A DNA stretch of 64,000 nt from Membranipora membranacea (taxonomy: Eukaryota > Bryozoa > Gymnolaemata > Cheilostomatida > Membraniporidae). Positions 30,801 to 45,800 of this stretch are shown one piece after another. The stretch is taken from positions 9,424,001 through 9,488,000 of the forward strand of contig OU612073.1 in NCBI GenBank assembly GCA_914767715.1, in the 5' to 3' direction. The notes under the pieces are model-generated. The model was not told where the DNA came from, did not search any database, and saw only the letters and a list, made by a program, of their open reading frames with translations. Position 1 is the first letter of the stretch, and every line of letters begins with the position of its first letter. Position numbers and translations under genes: made by a program.

Positions 30801-33800
30801 ACATGCTTTTGTCTTTGGGTAGTCTTTAACTATAAGTTTTGATGTTTAAGCACATCAAGGTCTTACCGATTCCTTTCTGCATAGTTCTGGACGATGCCAA
30901 TAAAAGCTATATGTACAATCTTGTACACTCTCACTAATAAACTCAGGCTTGCTATCCAATCCTGCCTGTAGACCGCAGAGTATCGTCAGCTCGACATTTC
31001 GAGGTCTCTTCAAAGGATCATGTGCACATATAACTCCATCAGTGTAGTTGAATATGATTTTATCCTCATCTAGAATCGTAGCACTGGAAACAAAGATGTA
31101 CAATCAGCAATGGGTGTCAAAATCTGTCCTTAAAACTTCTAAAGCAGCATTGAATGAATTTTGGTCTAGTTCTTTAACTCATAAGAGTTAAGCCCGCTAC
31201 TCAACATGTATCATCCAAAATTCAGAAGCTTTCAGACAGAAAAGAGTTGTTAGAATATCTATTTCATGATCTGGGAACTGGAATTACTATTTATTAAAAT
31301 AGGGAAAATCCTTCATTGATAAATCTACAAATTACCGAGAAACTAGTGAACAATACCACGCAAAATTTAAGTCAAATAATTTTGCTATTCCAATGAAACT
31401 TTTCTACAATTGTCGTATTTGAAGCATAGTTTACTTATTCACACAATCTATCCATGCGGTAATCTTACTTCATTTTCTTCTTGCCAGCTAGGACTTCTGT
31501 GCCATCTTCCAATACCTGGCAGACACCGAAATCAGCTGTACCGTTACATTTGGCCTGACTTCCCGTGGCGCCACAGAAGTTTAGTACATACTTGTGTACG
31601 TCATGTTGTATGGTGTACTGTTTACTAATGGCACTGGTGTCAAGGCCAGCTGCAAAAAGGTAAGACAGATGGAATGAACATCACAAGATTGGGCCAATTT
31701 CACTGTTAAAAGCTACAGAAAAACCAAAACAATATAGTCTTAGTTGCTAGTTCCGCAATAGTTATGCAATATTTTTACACTGAGTGTATAACACTTCTGG
31801 GTAACTATTATGTATAGTGTTAAAAATTATGCCTAGTGCTGTACCAGTCCAATACTGCAGAAATAGCTGCAGAACTATGTATTGTAATAGGCTCTATGTA
31901 GACTTAAACTATCGATAGTTGAAGATGTAAATAGTAGTTAGTTGACAGGGACATCATATTTTCAGAAAGTCACCATCAACACATTCCCTAATCTTTATTT
32001 CAGATCGGAGATCGAGCTGCTGTAGGTTTTGCTTCCTCAACATATCTGATCTTATCTCTACCAATCTAACCAACCCAACTAACATCACACTTTGTACCAG
32101 CACAACCATACCAACAAAATCGGATAAAACTTGTCATTTTTGAGCCGGAAGATCTTCCGTTTAAACCAATGTAATGTTCAGTCATGTCGCTCTGTTTATT
32201 TCTCCTGGACGAAACCACTACTAGCGCAGATTGAAATTGAAGCGAACATACTCACCAATCAGACCACATGTACCGTGAGTTATAGTCTCTGTTTTATCGA
32301 CAGCGCAAGCTGCAGCAGTAGAGAGCTGAAAGTCGTACCTACAAGGCTCATGTAAACTAAAACTCATCGGCTCAAGCGGTCCTGGCACCTATAATATAAT
32401 ATAATATAATGTCAATTTTATTATTTATTTGTTGCTCAAGTCATAAATGGCACATAAGACCAAGCATAAAACAAATATCGCAATGAATTACGAGTCTTCT
32501 TTACCTATACCTATAAAAATCACAGACCAGGAGAATGATAACGTAATCTGTCCATAGTCCATAGTAAAATGAATCAGTCTTTACTGTTCTGGTCAGTTTT
32601 GAACATGTGGCTCCAATATAGAAAGATTGATGTTTGCCAAAATGAAGTTTGTAGAAGTGGCTTGTGCAAAACATATTCGATTCCAAATGCTTAGAAGTCA
32701 ATTTAAATTATAACTATTATCACGCTGTAACTGTATACTCCAGAGGAGTCAATGTTAAATTGAGCTAGTCTGGGGTGGAGTTATGCTAGCTAGGGTTTTG
32801 TATAGTTGAGTTGGGAGTCCAATAAAGTTAAGTAAGGGATAAAAAGTTGGCTATATCAAGCATGTCTGAAATGGTGAACTTTAACCTCCAGCAATTACTA
32901 GACTCATCTAGTACAAATCATTACTTTTTGTAACAATTCTGTGAGCCAATTACTCATGCCAAGTTGGTCGGGGTATCTGATGATAGACAATGAACCCATA
33001 TGCTAGTGATTGGACAAGGCTGAATTGGCCGTTATGGTTTAAACTGAAACTGATCACAGTGTGATGCAAGCCAACAGACAAATTTTCTGCCATCAAGTCA
33101 TACAAGGAAGAACATTATTATTTTTTTATATTCTGTATGTACATTAAAGACTACCCAAAGACCAATGCATGTTATAGTCGGGCAGTTACTTACGATAAAA
33201 AGCATTGAATTTTTTTACCATGCAAACCTGACACATTCATCATAAGTAACTGCCTGACTATGACATGCATTGGTCTTAGATCAAGTTTGATCCATTTTTC
33301 CCATATTGGAATTGCCCCCTCTCTACTGACACGTAGAGGGGGGCAATTCCAATGTGGGAAAAATAGATCAAACTTGATCTACATTGGTCTTTAATGATTT
33401 TGCTGCACTTACCAGTTTATTTGGGTCACAATTGAACATGACCATCATAGAGTAATTGGAATTATCCTCATAGGGGCAGGAATCTCCATTAGTATAATGT
33501 ATGCTTAGAGCATTAACAAAAAGGCGAAGTGGCGACTGTGCTTCTGCTAATCGTCCCAGCGATACATATCTAAAATGACATGGACAAAACGATCTTATTT
33601 AAGCAGGCTATGAACTTTCAACTTTAAAAGAATACACTAAGGGGGAAAGGATCAATGTAAGTGCAAACTGAACACATTTGATGATAATGAGCTTGAGCAA
33701 TGAGCTTGAGCAGAATGTAATTCAGCCAACAAATGTTTTCGCTCTGGTTTTTTTGGTGATGGGACAACTTCTTTCTAAATATCAGGCAATTCTTTTTGCA

Positions 33801-36800
33801 TCAGAGAGGGTGGGTTACATTTACTTTACTGATAAATATACACGTAATTTTGCTCTAGGAAAGCACTAATACACTCTGGAACAAACTCTTGTGGACAATA
33901 TAAACACAAGACACTGTGCACCCTTATTGCTGGCTTAGGGTAGAAAGGTATGGATCAGGTAAGGTATGGGACAGACAGACATGTTGCACATAGCGCAGCC
34001 CGTTATCAAGAAGTAACATCCTGTTAGACATTGCAGTTATCAATACCAGATCACTGTTTTCAAACACATGCATGGAGTGGTTGCAGATTTGCCTCTGAAA
34101 AGAAATCTTGACAGAAGAGAGTTACTGTAGATAGTAATGACTAATCTACGGATTATATAATCCATACTCACTTTCCATTTTTCTTCATACACCCAGCAGA
34201 TCCCCTGGGACAGTTGGCGGCGTCCCCATCAGCCACCACTCGATGGCATACGTTCACATAAAAGTTCTCTCCAGAGGAGTCTTTCTCAGCCAGGAAGTTA
34301 CCAGAATGTCTGGTCAAGGGAGACAAGTCAAATGTTTTGCCATCATCACTGCTTCTGTAAAATCACAGCAACAACATTCAGCCATTTGTGTCATATAATG
34401 TATCTCTAAGGCTGAAAATGCCAAACAGTCTCATGTATGTGCTAATAACTAATGGATATGCGGAGTTGTCCCCTGATGAAATATCTGTCCCATTCTATAT
34501 TCATTGAGTTCTCTCTTCAGTTCTAGAGACAAGCAACTACGCAGAAAAGAGTTGCTCAGGAAATGAAAATGGAGAGCTCACTTCATAATTATTTTCAACT
34601 TCATTCTGTAGAGGCTATCTAGCGGGGGGGGGGGGGGGCTAAAGTCTGGGAGGCACACAAGCTATTCTGTAGGGTATGTTGAGTGAGTGTTTGTAGTTGA
34701 AAGCTAATTATGATATTTCTGACCAGCGTAAATGAGGATCACTAATGTAACTCATAACGCTGTATCTAATATCAAGTGAAACAAGAGCATTCATTGTTCA
34801 CCAATGTGACAAATTTGGCAAAGATTCAATTCTGATTCAAAATATTATACCCCTTCATCAGCAGTGAACACAATAGACTTTTTTTACACCTAACACACAC
34901 TCGCTGTAGTTCCATAGTTTGGCCTGAGCTAATTTTGAGGTGATTCGAACAATAGGAATACCTCCCAGTTCGGCTGAGCTCTTCAAACTTATCATCATTG
35001 ACTTTTATTTAAGTGCCCCAGGTTCAAGTTCAGGCGACGGCAGATTTTCTCGAAGTCTTAGCTCAGCTCTAATCATTTTGTAGGGCAAGCCAAGAGGTGA
35101 CAACTCAGCTCAATCTAGGCCGACCTCAAGATCCACATTAAAACATGATGAATGCCTACAAGTAAAACCTTACACTGTACAGGGTACTGACTCCACCCCT
35201 TCACATGCCAGTGGTGTGTTATATAAGAAGTAGTAGACTGTAGGGGTTCCCTCATTCTTTCTGAGAAATTCAACCTTCTGATCTCCTTCAGCACTGCATT
35301 GGAAGTAGATGAATGACTTGGTTGCTGAACCTGGATAAGCACAAACATTACACAGACATTCATGGATATTTCCTCATAGTGATGTGTGATTTGATATTAA
35401 CCAAGGGTATATCTTTTTGCAAAGTTGTTGCTGTTACTGCCGTCACTGGGTAGGTTGACTAATCATTGACAAAAATGTCGAAAAACTGTGATGCGAGAAA
35501 GAGTATTCATTTTGTTCAAATTGCAAAGCTGATCCCAGAAAATCAATTAGTTTTTGGCTGGGATAATTTTGATATGCGTTCACACTGTCTTTCCCATTAC
35601 CAACCCAGACTCAGTTTTATTGCTGGAATTGTGTTGAATTTGTGTTCACCTTGTCTGGTATGCCTCTCTGGGTTGGCTGTCTGGGACAATGTGAACCACG
35701 CTTAATGCATATCCCTCATATCTCATCATCATGATGAATAAGAAAAGATTTACGAGATAAATTTTGTTGTAGACAATACAGCAACACACATGAGCAGATA
35801 GCTCATTCATTTACCTGCAGAGTATTCAATCTCAATCTGGTTTGTGTCCTTTGTCAGACTGTATCCAGCCAGGTTCCCTAAAACAAAATATTGGAAAATC
35901 ATGTATGAAATGCAGGTGATGTTTTACTGGAAGAAGAGATGTTTTATCGGAATTAATGAGTTAGGCACAGACACAGGTTGGCATGCCACGAGTATGCCAC
36001 CAGTGTTGATAACATGAAGCGATGGTTTTTTATTTTTATTTATAACTTGGTTTATTAATTATACTTATACTAAGTAGAATTATAACACCAACAATCTTTT
36101 TGGAAGCAGATGAGGTGACGTGTAACAGAACAACAGGAAGATTTATTTTGGTGTCTTAGAGAAGAAACTGAGAAAGCATAGCAAATGCTGTAGTATGTAC
36201 AAAAAACTCCTCGTAACATGGATAAATAAATAAAAGAAAGCCAAAATAGTAGAAAAATATATAAAAAGTATAAATATAATTAAACCTGAGTAAAAAAAAA
36301 AGAATTATGAGCGAGGATATCACGCCACAGGTAGGGCTTCAGCCTCTGCAGGATGAGCAGCCTCCTTGTCGTGTATGGTTGAACTCGAGTCAGACACAGC
36401 AGGCTTTTCTTTCGGAACTCGAGGCAATGTCATAGGAGAATTATTACTTGATGGCAACATTGGTTTGCCAATAGTGCTGAAGCCATTCTCATTGTTTTGG
36501 CCTCTACACAGGCCGGAGATTTTGTTTTTTAATCTTTTGAAAATAGGAGTGCGGAATCCATAAATGAAAGGGTTGATAGCCGAGTTCATATAGCTGAACC
36601 AGTACACTACAAAATAAAGGATTTACAATATAATTACAGACATATCTAGAAGTTACAGGAGTTGCCTTCCAAGCCATCGGTTTGCCAAGACATTATGTTG
36701 TTTATCAACTCAGTTAAAACTCTTGATGCAGCAGTGAACAATAAATAATATTTCAAAATTTGATTATTTTTTTGAGGGTCATTCATCAAATGACCACAGA

Positions 36801-39800
36801 ATACATCCAAACCTTTGTAATTCTGAGCTACATAACACCTACCTATAGGGTTGGTGAGAGTGGGAATGTCATCTTTATTTTCTATATAGGAAGCATACAG
36901 GAGATAACCGAATATAGGAGTCCAGCATATGATGAAGGCTACCACAATAATAATGAATGTGATTGAGATTCGCTTCTGCTCTGCATGAGCTTCAATGCTA
37001 TAGCTGGAATATCCAGGATCTGAAAGAAAAATGACAAAATTACAACTAACACAAGAATGGTTCATAAGATCTGGTATACTTATCCAAGAGCAGCGAATGT
37101 ATAAATGCATAGGCAAATTTCGATTTTATCCAATAAAAGGGCAAATTAGAGATATAAACCATGGTGGAACAAAAGGCATTACTTGAAAATATTTCAGTTT
37201 AAAAATGTTTTTGAGCCTTCCTAACGTTGTAAACGGCTTTCAAGGTCAAAGTGGTATTTATAAATCAGATAAAAGTACCATCAGAGTTGAAACTCACCTT
37301 TAAGTCGCTTGAAGAGTTGATGAGCTTTTCTGAAGAGAGCCAGGTACATGCAGAGTATTACCAGAAGAGGTATGATAAAGCATGTGCCAGCAACTATGCT
37401 CACATTCAACCATCCATGAAGGTCTTCTGGGTATGTCGGACCGCACTGCAATCAAAAATCGAGTTGATTTTTAGTTATAACATAGGCTTGAGGACAATAA
37501 GGGCTACTCTCTGACCACATGACCGAGAAATAGAGTAGCCTCAGGTGTCAAAAACAGCCTATAGGTAGTAATACTTGCTGTTAGATAAAACGGCTTATCC
37601 AAGGAAACACTTATGAGATTAATAGCTAGAACATATTGAGCAGACATAAGGCTCCGCCGTTGCAAGTCGTCACATAACACAGTCATCAATCAGATCGACT
37701 TTGTAATCAGCCCAGTAAACTGGAAGCTACAACCAGATAATCACTACTTGATCACATAATGATGACAAAGTATTGGCCTGATTTTGACAACATTCTGTCC
37801 CTAGGGTACCTCTTTAATACACTGTAATGATACAGTGGTGTGGAATTTATCAACTTTTTGATAAGGAGTAGTGTGTTCCTCCCACACATTGTCACTTACA
37901 GGCTTAGTGATTCACAAGGCCTGCGGAGTGCAAGGGTACAAAAAACTCAAACAGCCATATTAGAAAAAGGTTGGGCTTATGAAGCATCAAAATAAGTGCA
38001 CGGACCCTTTGATTTCTGCATCAATTTCAGTTATCATGGCCTGGAAGTGGCTGAAAATTGAAAACAATTATTCTATGTCTATATAGCTCTTGCATATTGA
38101 TGAATCAAAATTGAAAATTTCAAGACAGTTGCTCTTGTCACAGGTGTCAAGGGCCAAAGACTTAACGACTGTATGACTCTAACCTGCGTAGTGTATGGCT
38201 TATATATGAAGTGGTTAAGTAGTCGCCATGATAAACCTGAGACTATAAATGACCACAGCCAGCAAGCAGCAATCATCACAAACATCTTGGCTAGGTGTAC
38301 ATTTCTGAATTGCGCTGTGATAGCCAGATATCTGCAAAAGAATAATAAAAATCTTTTTACAACCTTTCAAGTACTTTTAATAAAGGAAATTGTAAATAAA
38401 GGAAGGATGTTGATAGCCTGGATTTCAATGGACTAATAGAAGTTCATCTGTATCATGAATAGATAGTGCTCAGTATAAGCATAGACACCCTCCCAGAAAT
38501 CTTAAAATCATCATAAGCCAGCCAGCCACCCACCATTATGCAAATGTTGTGGCATAATTAGCATATTTGGATCCATTCTCAATAACTTTGCTTGGAGGTA
38601 CCTACTACCTCTGCCTTGTCAATGTCATATTTATGGAGTATATAGCCTACACATTTCCATTGTTGTATCCAACATTGAATCACAGAGTAAGGATATATCC
38701 TTACTCTGTGATTGAATCATGACTCTATCATGAAGGGTTGAAATTTAGTTAGGTCTGGATATTATTCTTTAGCAAAATTATCTTTCCAGAAATGAATCAG
38801 ATAATTGATGATCAAATAATGAATGTAAAAATAGTAGTCTTTATATATTGCAAATGCATTTGCATGAATTAATGGAACACCTGGGAATCAGGATGAGCAG
38901 TGACAATATCCCCTACAAACCTGAGGTTGACGTCACATGCATCAATTTGTTAATTCAGATAAATATCAGTTAGACTGATCCAAGAATTAGATAAATTCCT
39001 CGAACACTAAACCTATAATCTCACCATTATCAGGACATAGAGATTCTTACCTGTACACAGCCATATACATGAGGTTATGTATACTGGCGATAAAGAGGAC
39101 TTCTGTACTAAATCCATTGAATTCACAGGCAGCATGTGAGAATATAAAGTCTCCATTCAGCAATGTCACCAGAGCAAACGGCATCACACATACGGAGGTC
39201 AAAAAATCTATCACAGATAAGTTGAAGAGAAATATGTAGCTTCTACAACAGAAATAATAATAAAATACCCATTAGACAACAAAATAAATCTTCAATTATT
39301 ATGGAATAATACGACAGATATAGGTTTGAACTCAGTATGAACTATTATTTAAGTCAAACTCTTTATCTAAGATTGTAGACCTGTTGTCTGTTGTCTTAAT
39401 TAGTCTTTAATTGGACACCAACACTATCAAAATAACAAATATAGTAATGATCTCATTATTATTCAACTCAACCAGAGACTGGCGCTGGCATGGGGATGGC
39501 GAGGTGAAAAGTTGCCCCAAGCATTAGTGAGCAGTCATTACAACCTTCAAATGAGAAAACTTAGTCGATGGTAGCAAGATGAATGATTCTTTGAATAAAC
39601 ATAAGCCAATATAACACTCAGTGATTGTAAGTCGTATTTCCTATGTATTTTTGAGTAACTGCAAGCTGACTAGTTGGAGCAAATGTGAACAAATATTGAA
39701 AATTATTTGAGGGGTAAATACATAAGCTAGTATTTATTTAGGCCACCAGGCTATTAGAGCAGAGATACTAAATACTGGCATTGATTGAACTTCTTATAGT

Positions 39801-42800
39801 ATAATCAGTTGTGTCATTTGGATGTCAATTGTCACACCAAGGAGTAAATGGTTGCACCATCATTTCAACTTCCTCTGACGAAACCAACAGTTTTGACTAC
39901 TACAGTTGCATGTTGTTACGAACATTAATTCTAGCAAAGTCGTTGATTATAGGGAGGGATTGTTGCCTCGGGATACTTTCCCCTACTTGTGGACACTATA
40001 CGGTTAGTTCTCATGTAGAGGCTACCCTCATAATTAATTCAAAATTCCATTTTAGCTTCAAAGTTAGTGTCTGCTTCGGCAAACAGTATCTATAGACAGC
40101 AACTGGCTTTGTAGCAAAAATAACTGACGATTGCATAATATTCATAAAGACGTTGGAATTTGTTTTGGCATCTCACATGATATCTGGGAGTGTTGTGTTG
40201 TCTGACCCAATCTTTTAAGACTAACAATAACAAGTTTGTACTTTGCAGCTTGAAGGCAGAGCTGCTATTTCTTGTTACAAGAGTTGCATCCTAAAGTGTT
40301 CCCGGATATATACACTACTAATAAGGGTTGCTGAAAGATCAGTATAAAATGTACAACTGAGTCATAAATGTTCGATTTTGGGCATGGCTTCTATCTCTAT
40401 GAATAAAACACTTCAATCAATTTTCTGACACCCGCTGAAAATTTCTACATATCAATCATACCTGTCACACTTGTGTCGGGTAAGAAGTATGGAAATCATG
40501 ACTAGAAGATTGCCAACAGATCCAACTGCTATAAACACGGCCTGTAGAATGGCGAGTATATACACAGCTTCAACACCCCACTCTCTCTCCATCATATTCA
40601 TTGTTATATTCGTCTCCGTATGAGAGTGAGACCACATAGTGAGATCGGACGTACTCTGTAACAGCAAAATGATGAAAATTTACACTCCCGCTTGTTGGTG
40701 CTTGAAGAGAAAAAATGTCAGGCGCACCAGCAACTAATCTTGTAGTCCTTGATTTTGAGACTGGGAAACTTGGCAACGAAGAATCTTAACCCTAGGGGCT
40801 CAAATTGGTCTGGTACTTCTCGCTCTGCCTATCCTAGAGATAATTATTTACTGTTTAGTGTTGACTCAGCATAATTTCACATGAAAAGTTGTGATGAATA
40901 ACACAACATGCACATGCAAAGGATAGGGTTTCAACATCATGTTTGGATTAATGTTGATATCGTTGGGCATAAATGGTTGTACTGACAATCTGCGCAAATT
41001 CAGAGTTGTCATACACAGGACATCTGCACAAAGGTTTACATTCCAAGTAACACCCTTACCAACTAGAGAATAACTACGCATTTTAAATGAGTATAATGTA
41101 TTGCTTACCATCTGAAAGCTTAGATTGTGTTAGGACGGGAATAAGAAAATAAATTCCGTTTATCTCATGGTGCCTCTCTGAGAGTAGATGATTGTGTCAG
41201 TGTTATCCAATAGAAGAGAAAAAGTGTTGCGATGGCTCTTTAAAGAATTGAATGTATCCAGTTATTACAGGCAGGGCGTATCAGCCGACCACTGCAAGTC
41301 GATGCCTCAAGGAACAGTGATGTATAGTCACTTGTAGATATATCCTAGTTAGTTAGTCTACTAGTTTAAAGAATATACAGTCTTTATCCTGAATAGAATA
41401 AGCTGTTGTTCAGTAGAATAACCTTTCCTCTTGTTAGGCTACCTAGCAGTCTGACTAATGATTTGGTATGCTGAAGTTTATTTATCCAATGAAAACTTAT
41501 TCAGTAGTCTTCTATTAATACTGAATCTCAGTAAGCAATCTGAATAAAATCTTTGTGACCAATTTGATAGATCGTGCGGGATCAATATTTGACGATGTTT
41601 AACGCTCCATGTATGTTGTAGGTCCCAATTTATCAATCTAGCAGCACTAACTAATCAAAGTGAGCAAGCTGTGTGTAGAAAACCGAATAGTGCAGCCAGC
41701 TGGCAAGAATAAATTAGCTGATGTGTTTCTAGAGGCTACTGTTTACTACAATGACTAAGCTCAGATTGTATCTGAAATCACCATGAAATTAGCCAGCTTT
41801 ATGACATCACAGGCAAGCTTATGAAAAGGATGAATGTTAGATGTCGAAATATGAGCTTGGCCAATCACCAATCAGGGTTTTGACAATTGCCAGCTGATGT
41901 GTAGCAGTTGCATCACAACTGTCCCTATTATTGCATTAATAATGATTTGCCAATTAATTGTTGGGACAGGAGTGTAATTTTTTAAACGTTATGTATTGGT
42001 AGAATAACCAACGAGGAATAGAAGTCTCCTTGGAATAACACAAAGACACAGCAGAATGTAAGGAATTTGCTCAGTATCTGTTGTTGAAAATGGTTGTAAT
42101 CAGCGGCTCCAACTAATGAGTGCTTTGGTACCTTTGTTACCAGTGGTGGAAATGGGCCGATACGGGCCTATACGGTGTATAGGAAGTTCACATCAATGCC
42201 TATACACCTTCAATAAGTGTATAGGCACTTATAATCTATCACTGCTGTGCACTCTGTATGCTTGGATAAGTTTGTTTATGTTGCATCGTAGGGTTTGTTT
42301 ACTTTTACTTTACAGTTTGCTTCAGCCCAAAGTCTCAATGCCATAGGCAGCACTATTTACTAGTCTATTGCATCATTGAATTGCTGACTGCAGTATCTTT
42401 TTTGGACTCTTTTTATTTGATCAAAGTTAGACTGAGTTTCCAATTATTCTACCATATCTACTTAGATTTAGGCTCAAAAAGTAAAAAAGATACACCAAAA
42501 ACACTGTAATTAGGGCACAAATATAAAAAAATTCGCACCCCGCATCCCCCTCCCCCGTCACGGGGAGGGATGGGGCCCCACCCGGACCCACCCGCGAGAA
42601 GTGGGCGTTGGATTGATCTCAATGTTTGGTGCATAGGCACTTATTTTTTTCCATTTCCACCACTGTTTGTTACTGTAGGAAGTACATTCCAATCATTTTG
42701 AAACAGGTTGAGAAGATTTCATGATGTGTTATTCAGTTCAGTTTTTTTCCTGTAGGGTTTTTTAGAAGGAATCCCTAAGGAAGTTTTGTTTAATTACTCC

Positions 42801-45800
42801 ATATGGGCTGAATCATTTACATATCCTGAACTTTTCCTGGTTTGTTGTTTACCCTTTTAGAAAGTATGAGGGACGTGAATTAACTGGAATATATACTCAA
42901 TTACACACTTACTAAGTAATGAATGGCACACCACATGATGACCAGAGTATTACTAAAGATTATAAATACTCATTGGTATTACGAGACCAATCGGTAAACA
43001 TATTTTAACTGGTCTTTCATTGACCCCACAATTACCATAAATTACACCATCAATGTAACCCATATAATTATTGAAATACTACATCCATTTCTATCAGAGG
43101 CATCTAACAATTACTGTGATGACTGATGCCGACAACAAAATTGAGGAACATCGCCACAAAAGTTGTACCCAGAAGCATATAAATAAGTATTATATGTCCA
43201 TAGTTGTACCTCTGCAATTGGAACCAACAAACAATTGGTTTCACTATTGGGTAACCACCCAAGTTTTCACCAAAACAATTCTGCAATAGGGTATGTATTA
43301 GCATATATAATAAAGTCAAGGACAGCGCTATGAAGTATGAAAACTGACACTGTCACTGTTGACATTCAGATCCGCTAATATTCATCAAAGTAAATTCATA
43401 GCCAAATCGATTGTTTTAAAAATGAATCGGATTTAATGATTGTGAAAGCTTATAGACTCACCAACACTAGTATAGGTCGATCCCGTTTTCATACACACCG
43501 AGGAATCCTTACAAGTGTCTCCCGTACCAGTAACTTTGTCACAGATAGATACATAATAGTCCTTTCCATCCTTGGTAACCTAATGGAGGAACAGGATAAA
43601 ATTCAAGACAATAGTTTCTTTATTCTGGTCATCGAAAGATGAAGTCACCATTGTGCTAAAATTCTATTCAATAGAAAAGTGGTAACCGCAAAAAAAAACA
43701 AACAACTAAAGCGATATATCACCTTGACCGTTTCCAAGGAACTATCGGTCCCACATGAAAAATTCTTTTGATGTCACGGGCCGTATTAGTCTGACTAAGA
43801 TTTAACATCGCAATTTTAATATCTCATGTTTCTAACTTGAATAATTTTACATCAACGAGAACACATTGAAAACATATAGGAAGCAATTAGCAAAACGATG
43901 CAGTAAATTACATTATGCAAAGCAATCAGTAAATGGACTAGATTTTACTTTGCGTTACAATTTACAGCACCGTGTGACTATTGAGAAACTTAGATTGCTC
44001 TCGGTCTATGACAGGCGAGGGTTGAACAATTCAAGCTAAAAGAGCTAGGGGAGAAGAAATCACTTACCGTTTGAGTGGTTTTTAGTGAAGAGAGATCATA
44101 TTTTACTCCGTCCTGTGTCACTGAACAGCCTTGAGTCGTCGAGTTCTGAAAATGAAGAAAAAGAGATGTGAGAAAAGTTTCTCTCTCATAACTTCAAGAG
44201 TTCATTCACATCAATCGGGAGATAGCAAATGTACAGTTCAATGTGGATGGGACGAAAATAAAAGATCTAAGATACAGAGTCGCTGAACATCTTCGATACA
44301 AAAAGAGCGACCAGCAGTTTAATGAGATTACCAGATATACAGGCGAAGACATACTTTGGTATTTGTCCCTGAATATCAAATTTACAACATAGATTTAATA
44401 TCTAGTTGCCTCCCGTATCTCTTGTATAGCCTTGTAATATTATAATGTGATTCTTGATTAATGGTGTGGGTTAAAATGTGGGTTGAAAATCGCAAGTCTG
44501 TCTCTGTCATAAGGCTGAGAGAAAAAGGTGCCCTAAGATCGCAGCCGCCATATACAGCCCCAAATTGTTCTCAGTTTTCAGCTCTCAGTTTGCAGGCAGG
44601 TGGGAGCGCACCTGGGGCGTCAATTGATCCCAGTAGTCGGTAGACTGCAGCAGGATTGAAACCCGAAACCTACAACGCTTGCGCATTAGTAGGCAGGCGC
44701 TCTAACCAACTGAGCTACCTCCTATATATTAATAAATACATCAAATAAGTATAACATGATAATTTATAATATTGTAGTATACACCCCTACCTTGATAGGA
44801 CAGGCAGCAGGGGTATCATACCATATCTCATAGTTACAGTTACTGTCCTCGGGTTTTACCACTGGCCTAGATTCCTCCTGGGCGCAGTTCAGTACTATAG
44901 TAGTTTGACGGGGGGTCTGGTTACCGTGCCCACATCTCTGGCCTAAAACAGAAAAAAATATTATTTGACGCAAAACTATGGTGAAAATAGCCTTGTCACA
45001 CGGCCCTGACTAGAAGTGAGGCAGAGCTCATTTTTAGAAGTATGCTAGGTAGCTCACAAGCTTATGGTAATGTATCTCACTGAATGGGAATTTTAGTTGG
45101 TTATTGTACCAAAAAGAAACCAACAAGTTGACCCAATATTTTTATCTAGTAGAATAGAGCCATATAATTACATCGCAGTGCATAAACCAGGTCCAATATG
45201 CATTACGTTAATCAACACAGCATTGTCCTTGTGAAGTTTATAGCTTGTGTCAGATATGTATGTTTTTGTTTGGACACATAAAGGAACTTCCAATGATAGA
45301 TCGGATGTCATCCTCCCTGTTTTAAGTTTCCTGAGTTGGGTTTCATAAGCAATGTAAAGGAACAACGATGCAGGATGTTTCTTGTACGTCAATTCTGAAA
45401 CTTGATCCAGCATCCAGGAAGGAAATACTAAGATACATAGTTTAGCTTTGCCTCCCAGCCACACAAAAAAATGACTGCATGACAGGGTTAACAGCTTGTC
45501 CAATAACAAAGCCATAACGTGGATTGATAGCGGAAACACTATCAACTTATTTCTTGTAAAAGTAACGCAAATGTTAAAGGAAAGGGAATAAGAATACACT
45601 TCCACAAACCATGTACCACAAATTATGGACAAAAAGCAACATCTAGTTTGTCAAATAGAACTTGCATACCATTGACATAATGTAGATGTATTATTCCCTC
45701 GCTGACAACCTGCGGATTACTGTGAGCGTATCCTAGGTTTACAAAGTCCTTTCCGCCTGAGGTACGCTGACATGCCGAGATGGGACCATCTGTATCAAAA

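Larger units (their letters stand above)
35878..43461 (-). other. CI-MPR intron 19 (7.6 kb) hosting a GPCR gene
   Basis: The flanking exons (43579-43462 and 35877-35815) join in phase 1 within repeat 7 (TYTSVG then NLAGYSLTKD), so this interval must be one intron of the receptor gene. It contains a whole GPCR gene on the same strand and a hAT-type MITE. Confidence 0.85.

Noticed and set aside
35466-35705. 79-codon plus-strand frame in the CI-MPR intron between exons 20 and 21
   Set aside because: Antisense, no recognisable domain; ends in a repeat-like stretch.
45168-45632. 154-codon open frame on the minus strand
   Set aside because: It lies wholly in the CI-MPR intron between exons 16 and 17; it matches no MRH pattern and flanking exons join in phase without it. 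A decayed element is possible but unproven.
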